A stretch of 64,000 bases of DNA from Pseudonectria foliicola (lineage: Eukaryota > Ascomycota > Sordariomycetes > Hypocreales > Nectriaceae), in contig QUZD01000122.1 of the NCBI GenBank assembly GCA_003693505.1, positions 1 through 64,000 of the forward strand. Reading direction: 5' to 3'. Of the stretch, positions 43,911 through 55,595 are shown piece after piece. Position 1 is the first letter of the stretch; the number at the start of each line of letters is the position of its first letter. The position numbers and the translations under genes are program-made. The notes beneath the pieces were generated by a model. It was given only the letters and a program-made list of their open reading frames with translations. It searched no databases and had not been told where the DNA came from.

Positions 43911-44582
43911 CATGGCATTGAGCAGCCGTCACAACCACACAAATCCAGGGAGTACTAGACCGCCACTCCAGTTGCACAATGTGCACAAGGCACTAGCTGT
44001 CAGACGGGGCACCAGCGGGGGAACACCGAAAGTGACATGCATTTCTTGCAGCCGCCCTTTCTCTAGCGCTGAAACAAGCCCCCAAGCACTGGCGGGCCAG
44101 CCTAGCTTGCCTAGCTTGCCTGGCACGCCTGGCTCTCGTTCTCTCGAAACCAAGGCAAGGCGACGAGCAAGGCGAGACACCACAAGGGCGAGAGCGAGAC
44201 AGAGAGACAACGCAACAGACAGAGACGGAAGCCGAGGCAAAACGATCCAACACAGCGTCGAGGCGCAAGGCGACGCAAGGGAATCCAAAATGCAAAACAA
44301 GCCCGCACAAGAATAACAACGGCAAGAAACAGCAAGACAAGGGATCATGCACACACATGCAACCGATGCCGCCTTGCCTCTTCTCGTCCGCCCACATTCC
44401 TCACAGCCGTGCCTCCTCCTGCTGTGACCTTGACTTGAGAAATGACTTCCTGGAATCTCATCATCCTGGGACTACCGCAACCACAACACGACCTTACCCA
44501 ACATGACATGGGATGGGATAGGATAGGATGACACGGGATAGGAAGGAATGGGTAGCGGTGGAGCAGGCGAACCAGCAGAGAC

Positions 44583-44605
44583 GCTGCTGCTGCTGCTGCT
44601 TCTGC
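44583..44605. repeat. CTG trinucleotide repeat
   Basis: Six perfect CTG units, then a TCTGCAG interruption. Confidence 0.85.
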
Positions 44606-45123
44606 AGCTGCACTATCAACGGGCGACAAGATTGGCAGCGTGCAACGTCAAAGTGGATGCCAACGGGCGCTCCAGCCTCTCCCCACGCCGCTCGCCCTGC
44701 CCATTGGCCGCTCCCTTTCGAGGGCCAGCCTCACTTTTTCGCTGCTCAAGTCTCACCTGCGTTGTCGACAATCCTGGGCTGCTGCGGTGCGGCGCCAGGG
44801 GGGCGGTAGTCCCCAATCAAACATCAGAACAGCCACCAATCCTGCTCCTTGCGCCTGCGCCTGCACCTTGCGCATGCACCCGCCTGGATTATAGCAAACC
44901 AAGCCGCAGGCTTGGGAGAGTGCGTCGAGGCGCCATGGCCACGTTTGAGGCCACCAGCGTGAAACACCGACTGCCCGTGGCCACTGGAGGTAGCGAAAAG
45001 TAGGGTGGCTTTGTCCTCCACAGAACTGTATTCGTACCGTTGGCGGCAGACGAGACATGGCATTCGTCAATCAACTGCCTGCCACGTCCAAAAACAGTAA
45101 CGACGACGACAACAATAATAACG

Positions 45124-45142
45124 ACAGCAGCAGCAGCAGCAG
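45124..45142. repeat. CAG trinucleotide repeat
   Basis: Six CAG units preceded by mixed ACG/AAT triplets. Confidence 0.85.
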
Positions 45143-47454
45143 GCGCAATCCCCAGCGGCCTCGCTGAGCGGCCTGGATTGTGGTGCAGAGAGAGACAAGC
45201 CAGCCTGGCAAACCAACCCTGTCGCCATGCCATGTTCCACTTTGCACATTTGCCGCCTGCATCGCTGTGGCCAGAGCATTGCACAGTACCCAGTGCTCTC
45301 AACCACTCAGGCGAGCGGGTGCTGATCCCATGTACATGGGCCAAGACGCTTCGCATGCATAACTCGCCGCTGTGGATCCTCATTGGGCGTTGATGATCAG
45401 ACAAACACATCTCCATCTCGATGCCGTCCGCTCCGTGGTGATGCAGTCAACCGACCCGCCCTTGACTTCGTTGATCCCACTGGACAGTTTCGTCACTGTA
45501 CCATAGTGCCGTTGCCGATCTACACTCGCAAACGGACACCCGTCGGCGCTCGCTCCCTCCCAATGACTGCCAATGACTGCAGCAGTGGTGCCAGTTCATT
45601 TCCAGCCTATCTGCTAGTGCAGACACACAGCGCTAGGGCTGGAGGGAGTTGCGCCCGTCTGTAATCCAGAGTGCACCAGAACTCCCCAGGGCCCCTCTCC
45701 AGGGCCCTTTTCTAGGCATCGTCTCATTCACCCACTGGTAACCTTTTGTCAGGCACCCTTGGCACCTAAGGAGCAGAGGGAAGCTCCATCTCGATGACTT
45801 CATGCATTCCGGTCGCAAGCTTGCGCCACAGATGCTTCCTACTGCACTTGGTGAAGCCGATCTCTTGGGGTATGCTAATGCGTATCAGGGTTTCTTTCAT
45901 GTTCCCTGAGGATTCCAGCCAACAAGCTTTGCCGTACGTTCCATTCACTATTGTGCAAGAAAGCATGTCAGGCGGGACGCATTCGCATGGAAGTTTGAGT
46001 GCGCCCATCTGTCTCGCCTCACCCTTGGCCCTCCTGGCAGCCCTTGGACCCTTTTTTTCCCTTGCTGTTTTGTTTTGTTCAAGACATGGCCAGAGGTGGG
46101 CTGGCAGGCTGGCAGGTGGCGGGCGGTAAGGGGCAGCAGGCTCCCAGCAGAATAGCAGAGTGCTACGAAGTAGCCAAAGTGGCCAACACGGGGCTGTTGA
46201 TGACTCTGACGGCGGCATGGCGGCTGGTGCTTGTAGGAAAGGGAGACGAGGCCAAAGGACACGCAACGACTGGGTCAGCGGTACACAAAGATGCATACGA
46301 CATGGCACATACGTACATACGTGCGCTGCGCTCTGACTGTACGTGTACAGTAGACACGCAGACGGCACACAAGACGCGCACAACACAGTAGCGCACAGTG
46401 CAACAGGGCACAGGACAGCACATCTCAGATTGACTCGCCTGGTGGCCGGCTCGCCTGCTTTGCCTGCTCACTTTGCACTCGTCCACTCACGTCCCAAGGC
46501 CACACAGGCTGGCCTTGGCCGCCACCCCGAGCGTCCGCGAGCATGGATCAGCCACCTACTCACGCGGGCTCTGACTGGACTGCAGCCATGCCTGGGAGTG
46601 GATCGATGGAAGGCCTTAGTGCTGAGGAGGGTGGACCTGGGAGGCAGTGACACAGCGAACCACTTTATTTGGTGTGTCAGACAATCCTTGCCTCTTCGTA
46701 TATTGCTCAGCGTCACCGGCTAGTCGACGCCCACCCCAAGAGGCAAGCGAACCTTAAGCCTGGCTCCGCTCACACAACAAGAATAGCCGGCGCATTAACC
46801 ACACGCCGGCCAAGACAAGGGCCCCATGCCATTAATTTCTCCAACCGGACCGGGGCCTAGTGGACCTCCTGGGTGTGGATCCTCGACGCAATCCAAGCCC
46901 CGAGGTGTGGGCGTCCGTGGCCGAGTACGTACTCGCCGCCGCCCGCCCTGCCTTGTTGCATCGCAGTTGTTATCTACTCCCGTGCGCCCACCTCACCTCG
47001 TGTAGATGGATCGAGGAAGCTCAAGAAGAACATCTTTCACGACATTCCTTCCATCTTCATCACCCTCACCTGCCAGCTCCATGCGGAAGTGATACCTGGT
47101 CTCTTGTCGCCTGTCGCCCTCACCTCTACGCCCCTTTCCTACCTGGACGGCGACATACTATTTCTACCAACCCAACTATCCCGCTGCCATATTCTCTCGA
47201 CCCGTTGATTCGGCCGTCGGGACCTCGAAAAGGAAGCCTTCATCAACCACATCCGCCATTAGGACTCGCCCATAGCCCGTTGTAATCCTGGACATTTGGA
47301 TCTGGATCCGACCGGCCCTGGAGAGAATACCCTTCCCCGTGGTTTCTCTTTTCTTTTCTCTTTCCTTTTCCCGTTTTGGTATCCCTGATCCTCAGGGCGC
47401 CAACCAATAGGACCCCATTCTCCAGTAGGCCCTAGGGACATCACAACGTTTAAC

Positions 47455-49064
47455 ATGCAGCACCATGCGCCATACGATTACCAAACTCCCCCGGCCTCTC
47501 CAGGTTTCGACAACCCTAAATGTGCGGCCCAGCAGCAGTTTGCGCCTCGACCTTTTCCCACGCGATGCATCCCGCTCGCTCCTGAAGAGAGACTAGGCCG
47601 ATTCCTTGAGGGCAAGCTTCAGTTGACAGACATTCTTGGCACAGGCGCCTATGGCGTTGTGTACCTCGCTGTCGACATCACAACCGGAGCCAAGTACGCC
47701 GTCAAGTGCTTGAGCAAGTTCAACGCCGATGGAACCCCCTTGGAACCTCGACAGTTCGCCTATCAGCAACGCGAAATCCGTCTACACCACCATGCTTCGA
47801 AACACTCCAATGTTGTCCAAATGCTCAGGATTGTGAACGATGCCAACTGCATCTATGTTATTCTAGAGTATTGCCCTGAGGGCGATCTCTTCCTGAACAT
47901 CACAGAGCGCGGCCAGTACGTTGGTAAGGATGAGCTGTCCAAGAAGGTCTTTCTCCAAATCCTGGATGCCGTTGAACACTGCCACAACCTGGGAATCTAC
48001 CACCGGGACCTGAAGCCGGAGAACATCCTGGTCAAGGATAATGGAGAAACCGTCAAGCTGGCCGACTTTGGACTTGCCACATCTGAAGATCGATCCGAAG
48101 ACTATGGATGCGGTTCAACCTTTTACATGAGTCCAGGTATGTCTTTACGCGAGCTCCCCCCTACCTTCCAAGCTCCAAGACGCTATGGACTTTGGCTAAC
48201 ATGGTCTTTCCTCCTTGTCCAGAATGTCTGGACCCCTCAACCAGGAAGCCATACTACATGTGTGCCCCCAACGACGTATGGAGCCTCGGTGTCATCCTGG
48301 TCAACCTGACTTGCGGACGCAACCCATGGAAGCAGGCCTCTTTCCAGGACTCCACCTACCGCGCCTATGCTGGTTCTCGGGACTTTCTGAAGACCATCCT
48401 CCCCGTGACGGATGAGTTAAACGACATTCTGGCCCGCATCTTCAACCCTTTCCCAGAACATCGGATCACCCTCCCAGAGCTCCGAGCTCGCATCATGGCC
48501 TGCCCCATGCTCACTGTCCCACCGATGGCCACCATCGCACCCCCAACACCCCCGGCCACTCCCGACCACTACCCCAAATACGTTACCCCCCCTGAGGATG
48601 CCATCATCGACTACGACTACGACACTCCTCTCTCGCCAGCCTCATCCACTTCAGATGACGAAGGCTCTCTTACCTCTAGCGGATCCACCATTGATGACCT
48701 CGACGATGACTTTATCCAGGAACAACAGCACATGGCCCCGCTAGAGCCCCAGCAGGAGTATATGCCCCATTCATACGACCCCGAGGATCCCAGCGAACAC
48801 TTCCTCTACCACCAGGATTTCGTGCCTCAGAAATACGCTCCCCCTGGACCCATGCCTATGCCTGTGCCTGCGGCCGGCCACCCTCAACCCATCCACTGCC
48901 TCCAGATGCCGGTGCAGGTTCCGGTGCAGGCTCAGTGCCAGCCCAAGTCCTATTTCCCGATATGGGACATGGTTAAATACGTTCAACAGGTGCCGATGCT
49001 TCAGCACCACGTTCCCTTTCACCAACAGGTTCCCCTGATGCCTACGTTCCCAGGCTGCTTTTAA
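47455..49064 (+). CDS. Ran1/Pat1-like serine/threonine protein kinase
   Basis: Two exons, 47455-48136 and 48223-49064, with an 86-bp intron (GTATGT...GTCCAG, CTAAC branch); 507 residues. A complete kinase domain follows a 60-residue leader: GTGAYGVV (62-69), VK (Lys84), HRDLKPENIL (183-192), DFG (204-206). The segment GCGSTFYMSPE leads into CLDPSTRKPYYMCAPNDVWS and VILVNLTCGRNPWKQAS, which are typical of the Ran1/Pat1, Sks1 and Vhs1 group. In fission yeast Pat1 blocks meiosis until nutrients run out; other members act in nutrient or glucose signalling. The C-terminal 190 residues are low-complexity, first Pro-Thr and Asp-rich (TIAPPTPPATPDHYPK), then Gln/Pro/Met-rich. It is the only gene in about 17 kb, with a C/T-rich leader, suggesting complex upstream control. 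Which relative it equals cannot be said. Confidence 0.92.
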
Positions 49065-50490
49065 GCATGCCTACATGCAGTCGGCCTGGATTTCCTGGAC
49101 GAAATGGCTTGGCCGACGCAGACCGAAAGAAATTTGGATTCTCAACTCTATTGAAACCTTTACTCGACGTTATTAATATCGACTTTTGGGGCGTGCCTTT
49201 GGAACCAACCTGGATCCGCCAACACAGACATGGATCAAAGGCTGGTTTCTGGCCACGCCCTTCATCATGACACCACTTGACGAAAAACGAAAAACCGAAG
49301 ATGAAAAAAAGTCCGGGACTCATTTCACTCTGGCCGTTGTATTCTATTTTGGGCGTTGTCTTTTCATTTGTTCATTTTCCAATTGCCTCTCCTCATCAGC
49401 CTTGAAGAAAAGCGTGGAGTTTTATTGCCAGGATTATGAGACGGAAGCAAGGAACAGCTGTGTAGAAGCATCATGTTCGGCGCTTTTGATACTGGGGGCG
49501 CATTGATCCGCCTCTTCTTTTACTCGCCAAGCCTCTTGGAATGATGGAGCTTTTGTTTTTCATTCCTCAATCAGTTTGGGACGAGCGAAAAATATGTTTA
49601 ATCACCGGGTCATGTCTGCGGAGGTGCAATACCAAGGTCTTGGATTCGCCCTCTGTACGCACACATACACATTCACACACCACACACAGACACACATTCA
49701 CTTGCTTGGGAACAGGATATACCCATGACACTCATTATTTCTTTATTGTTGCTTTTATGACTGGATGGAATTGCTTCTACACGGAAAACAGAAGTGGGGA
49801 TGGAAACTTGGTGTTTCTGGAGAAGATTAGAACCAAGATGGGACTGGCTCGATAGCCCCAGCGCTGGAATAGCGCAACATACGTTGATAAAATTGGCGGT
49901 CTAGCCTCTGAGCAGACCCCCTGACCATGGTCAGGATTCAATTGACCATGGAGAATTGAGAAACAATTCATTCAGACCGAACCCACTTATTGATTGGCCC
50001 CATTAAATGCTCCATCGTGAGGCCCCGTTTAGAAATTTGCTCACGTCTTGGCCGAGACACATGCCCGAGGCATTGGTTAGATGAGATGATGGAATTCTCT
50101 TGTGGCTCGGAAGGCTCGGTGAGGAATTCCACCGTCGAATGTTGCCAAGTACGGATACGGAGACATGGAGATGAGCAGCGCTAGGCAGATGATTCTCTGG
50201 GTCTCCTGAACTAACAAGCACACAAGCAACAACAGCCCTTGGGCCCATCGATGGGTACGGAGTACATGTGGGAGGCTAACACGGAGCCCGCAGCCTCTAG
50301 TGGCGGTAGTGCCGCAAATCACGCGGGCCCCATCTGGGCTTGGCGGCACACTTGAAGATTGTCTCTTTGTTTTGGTGAGTTGGTGAGGTCTTGATGGAGG
50401 CCCGCAGAGCCCGCAGAGCCCGCAAGGCAGAAAACAAGGCGGGCGGTGGCGCATGAGAGCAGGCCAATGGACGGCCGGAGGGCCAGAGCC

Positions 50491-50514
50491 GGAGAGGCGG
50501 AGAGGCGGAGAGGC
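50491..50514. repeat. GGAGAGGC 8-bp tandem repeat
   Basis: Three perfect copies. Confidence 0.85.
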
Positions 50515-51196
50515 AAGAGGAAGGAGGAGACGGGGCGGACGGCATGCGTTAGGGGGAGGGATGATGGATGTGAAGTCGAGATGGAGGGTGGGAGTGGAGT
50601 TGTGATTGGGTCGAGGTGGGTTTGCTTGGGCAGAGCAGAGGAGAAGAAGACGCAAGAGACGGTAGGGTGGTAGCGTGAGGTTACGACGATGAAAGGCGAT
50701 GCAGTAGTGCCGTACATCCAGTGAGTGAGTGGTCAGCACGGTATGTTGCTAGTCATGGCCGTCTATGGTGGAGGCTTTGAAGCTATGTGCCCGAGCCAAG
50801 CTGAGGTGAGCTGAGCTGAACCGAACTGAACTGAGCTGGGGGCACGGATAGCATGCAGACTTGATCATCGTGGTGTTGCAGCGCAGCGTGGCTCAAGACT
50901 TGCCATGATCCTATGCAGCCAACTGTGCCAGTAGTGCGTACTCAAAACCTGCGCTCCCTGTCATCGATGTCGTAGATGCTGGCTATTTACTGTATGTGCT
51001 CTCTGGCTCTCTGATCCCCCCCCCCCTCCTGAGACAACAGGCGCTGCAAGTTGGGTGGTTCTTGATATCGCGGAAACCCACCCAGGATACGACGCCGCCT
51101 GCATGTTGCAGATGCGACTTTGCATGCAAGCACTTGAAAGCAGCGGGATTTAACATGTGCACACGTACTCTGGATGTATGTATGCATGCATGTTTG

Positions 51197-51244
51197 TATG
51201 TATGTATGTATGTATGTATGTATGTATGTATGTATGTATGTATG
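51197..51244. repeat. TATG tetranucleotide repeat
   Basis: Twelve perfect units (48 bp), flanked by degenerate TATGCATG copies from 51173. The longest microsatellite in the window. Confidence 0.95.
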
Positions 51245-51407
51245 TACGTCTCCATTTTGCTTCGGCTGCTTGCTTGCTTGCTTGTTAGGCACACTGGCCT
51301 TCACCGCAAGAAAGAAGAAAGAACCAGACGGCGATAACAGCAACTTGGGGTCTTGTACAGATTACTCCATACTGCAGGTACCTACCTAGGCAGTTGGCAT
51401 GTGTCTA

Positions 51408-51437
51408 TACTCCGTACTCCGTACTCCGTACTCTGTA
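51408..51437. repeat. TACTCCG 7-bp tandem repeat
   Basis: Three perfect copies plus a TACTCTGTA variant. The same motif occurs singly elsewhere in the window. Confidence 0.9.
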
Positions 51438-51810
51438 TAATGCAACGCAACCCACCACCCCTTGCAAGAGAGCCCGGGGTTGCCAGTATCCATTTACCAC
51501 TGCTCAATGTCTCAGCCATGCTTCCACGTCTCCATGTTTCGACGTTTCCACGGCCGTCAGCTTGCCTGCCTATACTTGCTTAGAGAAACGAGCGGCGATG
51601 TGCCATTGCACATTTGTCACAGCATTCAGCCCCAAACCCCCCGTGAGCTCCATCTCTATCTATCGCCTTGATCTGCAAGGGAGGGTCGGCTAGTTGGCAC
51701 GTGGTTGACGCAAACCTTGGCCGTCCAGCCGGTCGTCATCGTGTTGTTCTGTGAGCGTCAGCCTGTCACGGTTGGTGGGCGGCTCCGAATCAGATATAGG
51801 TTTCCTGCTA

Positions 51811-51839
51811 GCACCAGCACCAGCACCAGCACCAGCACC
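51811..51839. repeat. GCACCA hexanucleotide repeat
   Basis: Nearly five units of CACCAG/GCACCA. Confidence 0.9.
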
Positions 51840-52022
51840 GGCTTTGGCAGACGATTTGCATTCCCCAGGGCAACTCGGGCGCAAGACGGCGCTGGGGTCG
51901 CGTATTCTATTTCTAGGCGCAAACCTTGAGCCTGTTCAAGCTCAAGCAAGTTCTCACAGGCATCCATCCTCCCTCGCCCTATCCATCCAGGCTACAGTAC
52001 ACACATGTCCACCTACAGCACA

Positions 52023-52040
52023 GTACTGTACTGTACTGTA
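52023..52040. repeat. TACTG pentanucleotide repeat
   Basis: GTACTGTACTGTACTGTA; GTAC units make it self-complementary in part. Confidence 0.85.
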
Positions 52041-52140
52041 GCTGTGCGTCCTACAGTAGGCAGATACAGTCCATGCCCTTACGTACAGCCATGTGATGCA
52101 ATGTGATGATGTCCCGGTAGTGCTGGTAGTGGCTTTGGGT

Positions 52141-52160
52141 GGGCTGGGCTGGGCTGGGCT
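52141..52160. repeat. GGGCT pentanucleotide repeat
   Basis: Four perfect copies. Confidence 0.85.
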
Positions 52161-52327
52161 TGCAACCGTCTTCTGCCACGTAGGTCGGCGTCGCTGCTGC
52201 TGAAACGAAACGCGCGGTATATGCGGCCGACCGCCTTGCCCAGCCATTCAGCTCAATCTCGTCATTGGATCCTCTCATGTTGTTCAGCTGTCGTGCTTGG
52301 GCGACTCGGAGAACTGGGCCATGCTTT

Positions 52328-52360
52328 GCTGTGAAGCTGCTGTGAAGCTGCTGTGAAGCT
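52328..52360. repeat. GCTGTGAAGCT 11-bp tandem repeat
   Basis: Three perfect copies in 11-bp register. Confidence 0.9.
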
Positions 52361-54420
52361 GCACAACGCCCTTGCTGCGCCTGTACGCCATCACCATTCA
52401 CCATCACCAGCCCGTTGGCCTAGGCAAGCAAGCGAACTCTGCCTCTAGAATCGCTTGAGGTGTTCACCATGCTCTCCTTTTCCATATACGTCAGCTGATA
52501 CGAGCTCCCTTGCTTTGCTGCCCTGGCGCGCCCTGGCGTGGGACTGCGGTGGGTTGGGGGAGATTCGGATGCATCTGGAATGCCGGCTTGGAAGTACAGG
52601 CGTGGCGAGTAGATTTGCAACATCAATGCCGATAGCCTTTCAATCAAAAGGCCGACAGATGGCAGAGAGGCTGAATGGCACTCTGCGGCTGCCTACGATG
52701 GAAGCATGGGGAATCCCACTGATGCCTGCCACGTCGTTGGCGCAAGGCTAGAGAGTTCTGTCCGTTCCACGTCAGAGTTGGCCCGGGGCTGCATCACACA
52801 CTCCGACCTCTGGTCTGTAGGCTAAGATAACTTTTGCATCGTCCAGCCGGAATGGATGCGACGGACCCGGCTCCTCGGTCGTAAACTCACACAGCGCAAC
52901 TGAAATTCGATGGGCACTTTTGTGCCGAGAGGGACACAGAGGTAAAAACAAGACGCCGGCGCAAACTGTCGTTTTGTCAGTAGGGTTTTCCGTCAAATCT
53001 TCGGCCCGAGGACCACGTTGTTCGACTCGGAAGCTGAAGATTAGTAGCGCAGATCAAGCATTAGCCCAAGGATGGCTGCTGCGGATTGAACCCTGGGGGG
53101 AGCGAGCCTGCCTTTGCCTGCCATCGAATGGGCATCGCACGATGAGGCTTCCCGCACAGACTCTCTGTTGCTTGCTTTTTGCCTGGCACGCAACATGAGT
53201 CCCTGCGAGATGAGGTGAGCCAAAGTTCCGCGAAGCTCTCGGACACCCTGTCCGTTTGGTCCATAGATTTGACGTTGGTGGGCTTTTGGTCTACATGGTA
53301 GTGTCGACAAGCGTGTGGCTGTTGTTCTGGGCCCTGCGTTACCGCGTGGCACTCATGGGATATCCTGGCTACTGGCTGGTGGCTTCCCGGAGTCTCTCTT
53401 GGGGTCCGTGACGGGCGAAGGAGCGTTGTGGGGTGGTGAAATAGGAACAGCTTGGAAGCCAATCGGTTAGATATGGCTTCTGGCGCGGAGGCGGGCTTGA
53501 TGGTCGATCGATAGCTTGTGGGCCGAGGGCACGGGGAGCTTGTTAGGCTGCTTGCTTCATCTCAGGACATTGGTTTACTTGACGGCTCTACTAGTCAGTT
53601 GACTGTGGGTTTGCGGGAAGCGGTCCGTGGGCCTGGGAGATCTCTGTCGATCGTCATGTTGGCCGTCTGCCTCGCATTTGCCTTGAGCCTAGATCGGTGC
53701 TGACCCCGGGCTGTGAGATGAAGCTAGGCTCACAGGCGTGCTTAGCGAGGCTTTCAGCTCGGTCTCATTTTGACCTGAATCAGGTCGCTCGGCAAGTCAG
53801 GAGAGCTTCCTTGACCAGGGGTACGCGAGATTGGCACAGCCGAGGCCTCGACAGATGCACGAATGCATTCTACGTACGCACAGCGGGTGGCATGCATTTG
53901 CTTCAATGCTTCCATTGCGACTGACGCCGTCGTGGCTGTACACCTCGAACTCAACCAGTTTACTTTGGGGGCAGTGAGGTTCACGGGAAGCATCTACTTG
54001 AGCTAGCGTGTGAGGACAGCTTGGAAACTCATTCTAGTCGGTTGGCGTTTCATCACCACGCTGAAGAGGATAGATAGACCTGCATGACAACTTATACAAA
54101 ATGCATAGGATAAGGACACCTTACTATGTCCGCCTTATGGTGCTTTGTGCGGGTACAGAAAGACAAGGAGTGGACTAGAAGAGGCCAAACGTCTATAGTC
54201 ATAGGAAAATTGTCCGATAATTATTGCGACAATATATGCGGTTGCGGAAACAATTGCGTAGTCCTGATTTGGTTTCGTCTGCTGTGGAGTTGCCCTGACT
54301 TCATTGGGAGGCATTGGCCCGTGACAATAGCAACACTATCACGATAGAGGGCCGACTATAGCCAAAAACAACTAGGAGAATGGCATTTCTATCCTCACGA
54401 TGTTAGTCAGTTCATGATTA

Positions 54421-54487
54421 TGCCTGCATTCTTCTTGGGAAGTGAGGCTACTGGCCAAGATAGGAAGTAGGTCTGCAACCACTTGGC
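54421..54487 (-). repeat. Inverted 67-bp duplicate of part of the WD40 gene
   Basis: Read on the minus strand, these 67 bases match 58708-58774 (plus strand) at 65 of 67 positions. The matched segment encodes QVVADLLPIFASSLTSQEEY in the intact gene. Here the same frame meets a TGA just upstream of the match, so it is a scrap. Sequence outside the 67 bp shows no similarity that I can see. Confidence 0.9.
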
Positions 54488-54971
54488 CGAGATTTGCTCA
54501 CTGGTGTATACAAGCATAGGACTCATCATACCGACTATGATTTGGCTGCACGAATCTGCCAAGGGCCATGCTAGAGAAGGTCGATTAGTTCGAGCCTTCT
54601 TTGGTATAATTGCCGGCCGAAACAAGCATTTCCTCGGACTCGTAGCCTCGGCAATCCTGAAGCCAACAGTGATTACGGTGCTGTTGACAGTAGAGGTTGG
54701 ATATTCAGATTGCGACACAGTCCCTATGTTCTGCGGCGCTTAGGCTCGATCCGCGGTTGGTTCAGCCAAGGGCCTTTTGGCATGCTCTAAATCTCAAAGA
54801 AGAAGTTGATTGGACCAGGAATATCCCAAAGGGACAGAATGGTGCCAGCCATGCATGAGCTGAGCTCAGTCTCATCAACCCCTCATCTACTCTGTTTTCT
54901 CAACAACTTCGAATAGGGTCTGAGAGTATTTTCGAACATCAGGAACGACAGGCACAAGCATCCAATGAAAC

Positions 54972-55337
54972 ACAATGGAAGTGGCCAAACCTGCTGTCAG
55001 GGCGCTTGGACACATTGACCATATTCTGCGTTGCGAGAGTTGTATCGGCGAGACCGTACGGGAACTCGAGAGACTGAGGGTAACTCTTCGCGATGTGCTT
55101 GTCTTCTTGATAAGTGGCCGGGCTTCACACCTTACGAGCTTCGTCAATGTTTTCATTGCCACTAGGACGGCCAGGTTACGACTTAAAGAGACCGAGCAAT
55201 ACTTCGAACGAGGGAGGTCTTCCACAAACCGCATCGAGATCCGCACTCTCGGTAAACGCCTTTCGAGTAACACACCAAATTATCTATCTTCATGTCGCGG
55301 GTGGATCACCATAGCACTACGGCATGCACATAGGTAA
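54972..55337 (+). pseudogene. Helical coding fragment, possibly a relic of an accessory gene
   Basis: About 120 open codons on the plus strand encode a helix-rich, charged peptide with heptad spacing (HILRCESCIGETVRELERL, then RVTLRDVLVFLISGRASHL). The frame closes at 55337, at a GTAAAT donor-like site, and an intron-like stretch with a GCTAAC branch follows to about 55395. Beyond that the frame is broken by stops. It may be a decayed first exon of the following WD40 gene or of another gene. The minus strand is also open here (54887-55273), so orientation is not certain. No domain is recognised. Confidence 0.3.
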
Positions 55338-55595
55338 ATCCCGTTACTCAGAAGCCATACCCATGAGCTAACGATGATACAACCAAGTCTTTATCTGTCC
55401 CCCGGTCGTCTTTTTAGTTGCAAAGGGCCGCTTTCTACTCTAGAGCTTTTTGGACAGAATATTGTCGTCAGGGTAAAGTCAACGAACTCCCACCTGCATA
55501 GACTGGAAGGTATCCGCTGACTTTGAGCGCAGCCACTCTTTAGTTCAGAGCTGTGGAATCTCTTGGATCTCGGGTTGAGCGCGGGCCGTACTTTT
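55338..55595. other. Upstream region of the WD40 gene
   Basis: 258 bp with several stops in all plus frames; no TATA box seen. Holds the intron-like sequence described for the preceding fragment. Confidence 0.5.

Larger units (their letters stand above)
37936..47454. other. 9.5-kb gene-free, microsatellite-rich interval upstream of the Ran1-like kinase
   Basis: Beyond the PRP4 3' end, no reading frame here looks like a protein. The longest (392 codons on the minus strand, 39399-40577) is repeat-derived. The interval holds many simple repeats, listed separately, and a pyrimidine-rich leader (47344-47380) before the kinase ATG. A long regulatory region or long 5' leader of the kinase, or non-coding transcripts, would fit; neither can be shown from sequence alone. 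Confidence 0.6.
49065..54420. other. Gene-poor, microsatellite-rich interval downstream of the kinase
   Basis: About 5.4 kb without a supported gene. It begins with AT-richer 3'-UTR-like sequence, then CA-rich (49659-49702), GGAGAGGC, TATG, TACTCCG, CACCAG, TACTG, GGGCT and 11-bp repeats. Frames read across the repeats give meaningless peptides such as MYVCMYVC. Confidence 0.6.

Noticed and set aside
51174..51389. Frames reading MYVCMYVC or HTYIHTYI
   Set aside because: Pure translation of the TATG microsatellite.
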